A stretch of DNA of 64,000 nucleotides from Neorhodopirellula pilleata (lineage in GTDB: Bacteria; Planctomycetota; Planctomycetia; Pirellulales; Pirellulaceae). Location of the stretch: positions 62,001 to 126,000 of the forward strand of contig NZ_SJPM01000004.1 in the NCBI RefSeq assembly GCF_007859915.1, in the 5' to 3' direction. This document shows positions 43,278 to 49,047 of this stretch, in pieces (the stretch's first letter is position 1; every line of letters begins with the position of its first letter). The translations under genes and the position numbers were made by a program. The notes under the pieces were generated by a model. It made no database searches. It was not told where the DNA came from and was given only the letters and a program-made list of their open reading frames with translations.

Positions 43278-43391
43278 TTACAGTTCGACGGAATCCACTT
43301 CGCGGACGAAGCGGGATGCGTCGTTTTCTAGGAGCTCCGGGAGGTTGCCGAATGCGTTCAAGTTTGACCAGATCAGTTTGTTAGACTGTGG
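43278..43391 (-). pseudogene. Coding-like tail after the stop of the repeat protein
   Basis: Directly after the TAG of the repeat-protein gene the same frame continues for 37 codons (NLNAFGNLPELLENDA, then SRFVREVDSVEL) to a TAA. The terminator hairpin begins 21 bases further on. The sequence looks like the natural C-terminus of some protein. It is either the tail of an older gene overwritten by the repeat gene or a readthrough extension. Confidence 0.35.
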
Positions 43392-43835
43392 CTAGTTCTT
43401 CCCACCAAAGATCGTTGGTGGCCTGCCCAAATAGTCTTGCCCGCCGAAGATGTTCCTTTGGCTCGTCGAGCGTCGTCCACTGGATCCACGGAAGTCTTGA
43501 CCACCGTAGATATTGGGTCGGCTTGTTCCTTGGCCACTTGGGCTTCGGTAATCCTGGCTACCAAAGATGTTTGCCCTGCTGGTCACTCGTTGTCCGCTTG
43601 GACCTCGATAGTCTTGCCCGCCGAAGATATTCTTTCGGCTCGTCCAATTCTTGCCATCGGAGCTGGTGTAATCGAATCCCCCAAATATGTTGGCCCGGCT
43701 CGTGACTCGCTGGTCCTCTGGGCCACGGTAGTCGTGTCCGCCAAAAATGTTCTTGCTGCTAGACCAAGAGGTCTGAGAATACGCCATGGGTGTCGTCAAC
43801 AACACCATTGCGAGTATCAGCAATAACCGTCTCAT
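43392..43835 (-). CDS. Secreted protein of ~20-residue NIFGGQDYRG repeats
   Basis: I start at the ATG at 43835, where MRRLLLILAMVLLTTPMAYS gives a clear signal peptide; the longer frame to 44117 lies in the tRNA-like array. The mature part, about 125 residues, consists of six near-tandem units with the consensus SRxNIFGGQDYRGPSGQRVT. The C-terminus is a shortened unit, PPTIFGGKN. The units are rich in Gly, Arg, Ser and aromatic residues and lack Cys. Such short repeats suggest an extracellular structural or binding protein. I know no named family for it. Repeat units differ by point changes rather than being identical, so the array is not a very recent expansion. Confidence 0.75.
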   Translation of the reverse strand: MRRLLLILAMVLLTTPMAYSQTSWSSSKNIFGGHDYRGPEDQRVTSRANIFGGFDYTSSDGKNWTSRKNIFGGQDYRGPSGQRVTSRANIFGSQDYRSPSGQGTSRPNIYGGQDFRGSSGRRSTSQRNIFGGQDYLGRPPTIFGGKN

Positions 43836-44007
43836 GGGAATCGTCCTTGAACCGAAATCCTTTCGATGGTGTCTCGAGGGCCAGGCCACTGAGTTACCAC
43901 GCGAGCCTTCGGCAATGGTGCTCAATCTCTGGTGCGCGCGAAAGCAAAAAACATGGCTACCGACTGTTAAAGGTGCACTCATTATTCCATCGCTCCTGAC
44001 GTCTGAT

Positions 44008-44039
44008 TGATTCGGATTCGAACCCACGACCGTCGCATG
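44008..44039 (-). pseudogene. tRNA-like fragment t1
   Basis: A T-arm-like GGTTCGAATCC lies at 44012-44024 in minus-strand sense, but its stem pairs for only two or three bases. It follows repeat element e1. The acceptor and anticodon arms cannot be completed. Confidence 0.4.
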
Positions 44040-44125
44040 ATGTAGTCCGATTAGGCAGTCAATCGTGTATTCGTGGCGACGAAGTTCTGGACCAGAGGTT
44101 TTTGTCTGAGCTACCACTTGCTTTC

Positions 44126-44179
44126 GCAGCGGACGGGAATCGAACCCGCGACCTCGTCACTCGCGTGACGCGCTCTCCC
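44126..44179 (-). pseudogene. tRNA-like 3' half t2
   Basis: In minus-strand sense it has GGGAGAGCGC (D-arm end), a CGTCA/TGACG anticodon-type stem with a six-base loop, a good T-arm (GCGGG TTCGATT CCCGT) and an acceptor-like CCGCTGC. The matching 5' acceptor strand is missing; element e2 stands in its place. Confidence 0.45.
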
Positions 44180-44244
44180 ATGTACTCCGAACCGGCAGTC
44201 GCCATGTGTTGTTTTTAGCTGGATCAAAAACGACTGACGAAGTC

Positions 44245-44297
44245 TTGATCAGAGAATCTATCCTGCGTGTCTTCCAATTCCACCACAACGATCTTGC
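44245..44297 (-). pseudogene. tRNA-Leu-like 5' half
   Basis: In minus-strand sense GTGGTGGAATTGG followed by GACACGC is the D-arm of a tRNA-Leu. A small hairpin, GACTTCGTC, follows where the long variable arm would be. No regular T-arm follows; element e2 begins instead. Confidence 0.45.
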
Positions 44298-44346
44298 GAT
44301 CGAAGGCGGGACTCGAACCCACAAGGCTTGTAGGCCACAGAAGCCC
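44298..44346 (-). pseudogene. tRNA-like 3' half t3
   Basis: In minus-strand sense GGCTT/AAGCC forms an anticodon-type stem with an 11-base loop. A sound T-arm (GTGGG TTCGAGT CCCGC) and CTTCGAT follow. The 5' acceptor partner is absent. Confidence 0.4.
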
Positions 44347-44409
44347 ATGTACTCCAAATCGGCAGTCAGTCGTGTTTTGTAAATGGCGACGAGGTAATGA
44401 CTCAGATCA

Positions 44410-44482
44410 CTAACGTGTAGGAATCGAACCTACCGATCGTGTTGCCACGATCTCCAGACTCACTGGACGCAATCATTGGTGG
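44410..44482 (-). pseudogene. tRNA-like class II 3' half t4
   Basis: In minus-strand sense TCCAG/CTGGA forms a stem around a short loop. GATCGTG GCAA CACGATC forms a seven-base-pair variable arm as in Ser/Leu tRNAs. The T-arm GTAGG TTCGATT CCTAC is intact, followed by ACGTTAG. No complementary 5' acceptor is present. Confidence 0.5.
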
Positions 44483-44766
44483 ATGGATTCCAAGCCGGCA
44501 GTCGCCATGTTTTGTAAAAGTCCAACGAAGTTGTTGTTGAGAGGGTAAGAACGTCCGTTTCAGCGGTTGCTGATCGTTGACTGGCCCCTTCGTCTACAAG
44601 AGACTCCGGCGCCGTTCACTAGCCGGTCGCCCGACATCGCTACCTTAGGCTCCTCATGTATTCCCAGCAGGCAGTTGAACTTTGTGTTGTGATCGGCCAA
44701 CGAAGGTTTTGAATCAGACGGTTCTTTTGCAAAGATGTATTCCGATTCGTCAGTTGGTCGAGCAAG

Positions 44767-44837
44767 AAACGCTGGTGGGAGTCGAACCCACTTAAACCGG
44801 GTTGCAGCCGGCCGCCTAGCCATCTGGCTCCAGCGTT
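44767..44837 (-). tRNA. tRNA-Cys (anticodon GCA)
   Basis: On the minus strand all four arms fold. The acceptor is AACGCTG/CAGCGTT with discriminator T (typical for Cys). The D stem is GCC/GGC. The anticodon stem is GCCGG/CCGGT with loop CTGCAAC, giving anticodon GCA. The T arm is GTGGG TTCGACT CCCAC. The length is 71 bases and the CCA end is not encoded. It is the only complete tRNA in the cluster. Confidence 0.93.
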
Positions 44838-44840
44838 GCG

Positions 44841-44868
44841 GTAGTCTTTAGGGCTTAGTCTTTAGTTT
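44841..44868. repeat. Left inverted arm (type A) of four-helix-bundle locus 1
   Basis: GTAGTCTTTAG followed by GGCTTAGTCTTTAGTTT. It is the inverse of the CTAAAGACTA words found behind the gene at 45252-45287. Confidence 0.7.
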
Positions 44869-44889
44869 CCAGGAAAACAGGGGAATGAA

Positions 44890-45249
44890 ATGCGAGATCA
44901 TCGGAAACTCCGAGCGTTTGAACTTGCAGATGAATTGGTACTGAAGGTATACCGTGCAACCAAGACATTTCCTCGCGACGAAATGTTCGGTCTAACGTCG
45001 CAACTTCGCCGAGCTTCTGTTTCAATCGCATCGAACATCGTCGAAGGCTGTGCCCGCCAGTCGCAAGCGGACTTCGTCCGGTTTCTCGACATGGCGTTCG
45101 CGTCCTCACGCGAAGTTAAGTACCAACTCAGCATCGCAGCGAGACTCGAGTACTTACCCGCCGATCTCGCCACGACGCTGAACGACAAAGTCGTCGAGAC
45201 GTCAAAGGTCACCTACGGGCTCCTCAAATCGCTCCGCAGCGATTCCTGA
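44890..45249 (+). CDS. Four-helix-bundle protein (23S rRNA IVP family), locus 1
   Basis: A 119-residue protein beginning MRDHRKLRAFELADELVLKV. It has the family signature RRASVSIASNIVEGCARQSQ and DFVRFLDMAFASSREVKYQL. It belongs to the four-helix-bundle family first known from intervening sequences of 23S rRNA genes. The molecular function is not established; relatives of the fold bind nucleic acid in diversity-generating retroelements. Inverted copies of a short repeat flank the gene on both sides (44841-44868 and 45252-45287), and it lies directly behind tRNA-Cys. A second family member with the same arrangement lies at 62235-62588. Confidence 0.85.
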   Translation: MRDHRKLRAFELADELVLKVYRATKTFPRDEMFGLTSQLRRASVSIASNIVEGCARQSQADFVRFLDMAFASSREVKYQLSIAARLEYLPADLATTLNDKVVETSKVTYGLLKSLRSDS

Positions 45250-45251
45250 TC

Positions 45252-45287
45252 CCTACAGACTAAAGACTATGGACTACAGACTCCCTA
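45252..45287. repeat. Right inverted arm (type A) of four-helix-bundle locus 1
   Basis: CTACAGACTAAAGACTA then TGGACTACAGACT. It starts right behind the stop codon of the four-helix-bundle gene and shares 18 identical bases with 6151-6168. Confidence 0.7.
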
Positions 45288-45399
45288 GTCGTCTCTAAAA
45301 GTAGTCGTCGCGATTTCCGTGGCTTTGCCAACTGGCCTCAGCGTCGTGCCAATAGAATTTACAACTCAGATTAATTCGGGCGAGTTCTTTTCGCGTCGG

Positions 45400-46449
45400 T
45401 TAACCGATGCGAGAATAGGAATTAGAACGGGAGGGCGGCAAGCGACCAGCCATGATCATATTGAACGTGAGGACACAATTGAGCGTGCGTTTTTTGTCTG
45501 TGATTAGATCAAAAATCCAGTCAACCGGATGGATTGCTAGTCCACGTTCAGGACTGCAAACGCAATACGCTTCGCCTTTTTCTTTTCCCTGGACGTTGCA
45601 CCATTCCCACTCCAAATCCCAGCAATAACTCTGGCCCACGAAACTCCCAAGCTCAATCGCGAGACCGACTTTCTCATCATGAGTCAGATTCCTGTTATTC
45701 CTTGCTTCGGTGACTTCTTGTTCGATGATCTTCAGTCGCTCTGGTGTACCCTTGATCTTGGAAAGCTTTAAACGCTTCATGGCTGCACGAACAAACATCC
45801 ACATCTCTGATTCTTGCTCTTGTGTTAGTGGCGATTCTGTACTGCGCTTTCTCTTAGGACTCGTGTCGATGATATCTGGTACAGCCGTTACCCAAAGAGA
45901 TGAGTCGTATCGTATGTTCTTCACAGCCCGTTTAAATACAGGATGGTCGAGAAGCGTTCCAGACCGGGCAAGGAATCTGAAAATGACGGCATGCTTCTTG
46001 GCTAAATAAACACGGATGATTTCAGCTTTGGATCGAGGGAATGCGTCTTGCTCCCACTCCTCAGTGAACCCATTCACGTGAAGCATATTCCAATCGAAGA
46101 GTTGACCGTCTGCGATCTTGATTCGTCTTTTCTTGCGATCGCGCGTGTACCATTCCAATCTTTCTGAAAGCACACCTTTCGCCAGCGGGAGCTTAAACAC
46201 TTCGATTCGCAACAAATTTGCTTTGTCCCAAGGTTCTTGCGTTTCGCCCAAGAAGGTTGCCCCCACCGTCTTGGCCGTGCCATCCCAAACAAGCTCTGAG
46301 AGTGGCCATAGGTGAGCGCCCTTGATGACCAAGCATCCCATTCCAAACTCCTTTTGCAATCGGGCTTCATCGAGATCAAAACTGTGTTGCATTTGCCTTA
46401 CCCAGGAGCGGATATATGAGGTGTTTGCGTGCCATTGATTCTGTAACAT
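45400..46449 (-). CDS. Hypothetical protein, C-terminus DUF3806-like
   Basis: The frame is open to 46539; I prefer the ATG at 46449 (MLQNQWHANTSYIRSW), because the upstream part is Ser/Thr/Leu-rich without structure. The start is uncertain. The protein is about 349 residues. A central domain contains FGMGCLVIKGAHLWPLSELV. The C-terminal domain has LAIELGSFVGQSYCWDLEWE then WCNVQGKEKGEAYCVCSPER and IHPVDWIFDLITDKKRTLN. This resembles the DUF3806 pattern (a conserved short domain with a Trp-rich core and a late basic motif). I do not recognise the N-terminal part. No membrane segment is visible. Confidence 0.55.
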   Translation of the reverse strand: MLQNQWHANTSYIRSWVRQMQHSFDLDEARLQKEFGMGCLVIKGAHLWPLSELVWDGTAKTVGATFLGETQEPWDKANLLRIEVFKLPLAKGVLSERLEWYTRDRKKRRIKIADGQLFDWNMLHVNGFTEEWEQDAFPRSKAEIIRVYLAKKHAVIFRFLARSGTLLDHPVFKRAVKNIRYDSSLWVTAVPDIIDTSPKRKRSTESPLTQEQESEMWMFVRAAMKRLKLSKIKGTPERLKIIEQEVTEARNNRNLTHDEKVGLAIELGSFVGQSYCWDLEWEWCNVQGKEKGEAYCVCSPERGLAIHPVDWIFDLITDKKRTLNCVLTFNMIMAGRLPPSRSNSYSRIG

Positions 46450-46635
46450 CCTAGATGTGTCATTGTAGCGAACCTCTCCGTTGGTGTCAGCTAGGCGAAG
46501 TACTCTTGCAGTGGAAAGGGGCGGCGTGGCCGAGGTCATGGGAGCATCGACCGATTCTCAGCAGTGCAAGCAAGCCGGCACCAGCGCCGTGGGCCAATGC
46601 GTTCGCATCCTTCGCGAATCATTCGTCATCGACGA

Positions 46636-47139
46636 TTATTCATCGTGACTGACTCGGCCTCGTTCGAGATCGAGATACAGTCGTGCGTTGGCGTTCTTTG
46701 CCAAATCACGAAGCGTTTCAAGCTCGGCCAATCGCAACAGCGCTGGGTGTCCTTCCAGTACTGCTGCTGCCTTCGCTCGTTGCTCGTAGGCTTGCGTTTC
46801 CGCGTCCACCTTCGCTCGCAACGACTCAGCTTCCGCTTGCTCTCGCAACCGAAGTGCTTCTGCATTCGCCGAAGCATCTCGCCGCGTGATCTCCGCTCGC
46901 GATTCGGATTCGATCTGCTCGACTTCCGCTCGCGTTCGTGCTTCCACCAACTGGGCTTGGCTTTGTCGTTCCGCTGCCAACACTCGTTTCATGATCTCCT
47001 GCAGATTTCCTGGGAAGATCAAGTCCTTCACGTCGGCTCGACGAATCGCGACACCGTAACCATTCGCTGACTCCGTCACGTCCGAAAGAATGTCTTCGCT
47101 CAACCGGTTTCGGTTGGTCAGAATTTCTTCCAGATTCAT
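46636..47139 (-). pseudogene. C-terminal half of an SPFH (slipin/stomatin-like) protein
   Basis: The sequence from MNLEEILTNRNRLSEDILSD through GVAIRRADVKDLIFPGNLQE, then a long Ala/Glu/Arg coiled coil (ARTRAEVEQIESESRAEITR) is the second half of an SPFH/Band 7 membrane-scaffold protein. The transmembrane anchor and first half of the SPFH domain are missing. Homology begins exactly at the end of a ParB-like segment read in another frame (47134-47142), so the gene was cut by a recombination event. The ATG at 47139 happens to provide a start, but without the membrane anchor the usual role is unlikely. Confidence 0.7.
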
Positions 47140-47899
47140 TGTCGACCACGATCGGTTGTCGGAAACCGAACTCGTTGATGCTTTGCACCACGTCGGCGAC
47201 AGCGTCGTCGTTGATGCGAGGATTGTTCTCGTAAGGCTTGATTCGATCAAGCGTCCACATTTCGACCTGCATGTTTTGGCCCTTCCAAGGCGAGAGAATG
47301 AAACGGGAAGGGTTCGGTCGGTCGTTGGCTGAGTAGATGGTTGGGTGGCGATCATCGTCGTCTGGCTCGGGTGCGCCATCGGGGAACTTTTTCTGGAACC
47401 GTCGTATCGCAGTGTTGGCGAGTGACTTGGCGATGGTGCGGGTGAATCTTCCATGAGGCAGCCCTCGTGCTTCGGCTTCTTCAAGTAACCAATCCGTGAT
47501 CGTGTCGATGTTTTGCAGACAACCTTGGGCACCCCAGTCGTTCATCGTGTCGGCGCGGGTGTCGCAGTTGCAGGTGTCGCTCGGTCGAGCGAACCAAGCG
47601 AGCATTTTCTTGAGTTCATTGCCGGGACCGGGGCGGTAGTCGGCGAACTTGAGTGTTGTCGGTTCGGACTGGCGATCGGGCAGGTAGCTGCGGAGCATCG
47701 CGTGCAGTTCCCGCGTGTCCTGCTTGCGTCGCTTCTTGTTGACCAGGGCCATCCCGATCGTGACGACGTTGATCGCTCGCGGGTTGGATTCGTTTTGGCA
47801 AGCGTTACACGCCGCGGGCGTGACTTTGGCTGGGCAGCCCGCCATGCCCGTGGCGACTTCGCAAACGTTGTTGGGTGTCAGGTGCGGGCAGTGGATCAT
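46826..47899 (-). CDS. Cys-rich mobile-element protein fused to truncated ParB-like domain
   Basis: Starts at the ATG at 47899. Residues 1-175 form a Cys-rich domain (CPHLTPNNVCEVATGMAGC, ACNACQ, TCNCDTR, WGAQGCLQNIDTITDWLLEE) that may bind metal and that I have no name for. Near residue 210 a ParB/sulfiredoxin-like domain starts: MQVEMWTLDRIKPYENNPRI followed by DVVQSINEFGFRQPIVVD. That domain breaks off at about 47134, where the DNA becomes the SPFH gene in another frame. The remaining 100 residues are frameshifted sequence without homology. The product is therefore a chimera and the ParB domain lacks its catalytic or binding half. Confidence 0.5.
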   Translation of the reverse strand: MIHCPHLTPNNVCEVATGMAGCPAKVTPAACNACQNESNPRAINVVTIGMALVNKKRRKQDTRELHAMLRSYLPDRQSEPTTLKFADYRPGPGNELKKMLAWFARPSDTCNCDTRADTMNDWGAQGCLQNIDTITDWLLEEAEARGLPHGRFTRTIAKSLANTAIRRFQKKFPDGAPEPDDDDRHPTIYSANDRPNPSRFILSPWKGQNMQVEMWTLDRIKPYENNPRINDDAVADVVQSINEFGFRQPIVVDNESGRNSDQPKPVERRHSFGRDGVSEWLRCRDSSSRREGLDLPRKSAGDHETSVGSGTTKPSPVGGSTNASGSRADRIRIASGDHAARCFGECRSTSVARASGS

Positions 47900-47918
47900 G
47901 CGGTCAAGGATCACTGAT

Positions 47919-48182
47919 AGCGAGCAACGCTACAACACGCTCAAGCAATCGTCCGACGAGACCCGCGACGAAATCATCAGCCACGCCGACATCCGCGACG
48001 CCCTGCACCAGTTCGACGACATGTGGGACACGATGCCAAGAAAAGAACGTTGCCGGTTGATCGAGCTCATGATTGAAACCGTCAACTTCGATGGTGTCGC
48101 CGGTACCATCGACATCACCTTCCAAACCACCGGCATCAAAACGCTGGGGCAAGACATCAACCTTCTGGAGACCGCCCAATGA
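47919..48182 (+). pseudogene. C-terminal tail of a serine recombinase
   Basis: The plus strand reads DSEQRYNTLKQSSDETRDEI then DDMWDTMPRKERCRLIELMI and FDGVAGTIDITFQTTG. This is the C-terminal coiled coil and end domain of a large serine recombinase, related to the one at 7559-8488 (there LEGLWEHLTMGERSRLMSQL). The catalytic and zinc-ribbon parts are missing, and the left end abuts the Cys-rich gene on the other strand. The stop overlaps the HTH gene start in ATGA (48179-48182). Confidence 0.65.
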
Positions 48183-48595
48183 CAACCGCCCCCACCGTCC
48201 GCCGCAACTTCCACGTCGCCAAAGTCGATCGCGGGGAACGCCGCATCCGACCCGGTGCCGCCCCACCACGGCCCACCGCCGGCCGACTGCCGCGACTCGC
48301 CCGAATCATGGCCCTGGCCATCCACTTCGACCGAGCCCTATTCACCGGCCGATTCCAAACCCAAGCCGACCTCGCCCGAGCCGGCCAAGTCACCCGCGCC
48401 CGCCTGACTCAAATTCTCAACCTCACCTGCCTCGCCCCCGACATCCAAGAACAGCTTCTGCACCTGCCGGCCTACACCGAAGGTCGAGCCCCTCTCACCG
48501 AACGCGACGTCCGCCCTATCGCCGCCGAACCCAACTGGGCCAAGCAAAGATCGTGGTTCGCCAAGCTTTCAACTCAAAGATCTCTGAGTCTCTGA
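48179..48595 (+). CDS. Recombinase-associated HTH protein (copy 2)
   Basis: A 138-residue protein with a basic, Pro-rich N-terminus and a helix-turn-helix (TQADLARAGQVTRARLTQIL) followed by LTCLAPDIQEQLLHLPAYTE. The C-terminal ERDVRPIAAEPNWAKQRSW matches the C-terminus of the protein at 8485-8883 (EREVRTIAIVPNWEKQR). It is probably the partner of the recombinase whose tail directly precedes it. The codons are markedly GC-richer than in copy 1, so the two modules likely arrived separately. Confidence 0.75.
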   Translation: MTTAPTVRRNFHVAKVDRGERRIRPGAAPPRPTAGRLPRLARIMALAIHFDRALFTGRFQTQADLARAGQVTRARLTQILNLTCLAPDIQEQLLHLPAYTEGRAPLTERDVRPIAAEPNWAKQRSWFAKLSTQRSLSL

Positions 48596-48616
48596 TCGGC
48601 CCCCGCCGGCACCATC

Positions 48617-48817
48617 TCATCGCTGCCCAGAAGCCACAGATCTCGCTCTCAAAAGCCTGGCAACGGTCTCTGCGATCCATCGCATTCGGTTCAACTCAAT
48701 CGTGTTAACCGAGACCTGAGTGTCAAACAGAGAACCAGAGACATTTCGCGGTTGGGTTTCGTAATCGGGCAGCCACTTCGAGAGATCCAGCACCTTTGTG
48801 GAAGAGTCGTCAGTCAT
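48617..48817 (-). CDS. Doubtful small protein
   Basis: A 66-codon frame, MTDDSSTKVLDLSKWLPDYE followed by TQPRNVSGSLFDTQVSVNTI. The composition is protein-like and the ATG start is reasonable, but no family is recognised. It could also be a gene fragment left by the recombination events nearby. The rest of 48596-49047 holds nothing else I can support. Confidence 0.3.
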   Translation of the reverse strand: MTDDSSTKVLDLSKWLPDYETQPRNVSGSLFDTQVSVNTIELNRMRWIAETVARLLRARSVASGQR

Positions 48818-49047
48818 GATGTATCGGCCGAGGAGGGGAGCGTATCGCATGATATTGCAATTTCGACAGTCTATCAGTCGCCGGCTCGGCTTTGCAGGGT
48901 GAGGAGCAAGTACGGCCTTCGTTCTTGTGTTTGATGAAATGCCGAATGACGTCTCTCATTGCGGTGATGTGTTTCGGGCGTGGTTCGCTCAGGACGATCG
49001 AGTGCTAGAATTCTTATTTTCTCGTGTCTTGTGTGCGTGCAGCGAAT

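Larger units (their letters stand above)
44040..44760 (-). repeat. Array of six hairpin elements within tRNA-like debris
   Basis: Six related elements lie at about 44040-44086, 44180-44244, 44347-44394, 44483-44532, 44656-44707 and (short) 44735-44760. In minus-strand sense they share ACTTCGTYG, then an A/T-rich loop often containing ACAAAACA, then CGACTGCCGG, TTCGGAGTACATG. The flanks can pair (GTCG with CGAC; GTTG with CAAC; CAGTCG with CGACTG), with both sides changed together in different copies. Between the elements lie pieces of tRNA genes. The array starts right after tRNA-Cys. Confidence 0.6.

Noticed and set aside
43437..43826. 129-codon plus-strand frame over the repeat-protein gene
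   Set aside because: Mirror frame of the tandem repeats on the minus strand; that strand has the signal peptide and start.
44560..44823. 87-codon minus-strand frame over tRNA-Cys and the array
   Set aside because: It begins inside the intact tRNA-Cys gene; the frame is a by-product of tRNA and repeat sequence.
43997..44837. A cluster of four or five functional tRNAs
   Set aside because: Only tRNA-Cys folds completely. The others keep a T-arm, but no complementary acceptor strands were found, so they are reported as fragments.
48073..48708. 211-codon Pro/Arg/Ser-rich plus-strand frame
   Set aside because: Frame-shifted reading of the GC-rich HTH gene and recombinase tail; the composition is not protein-like.
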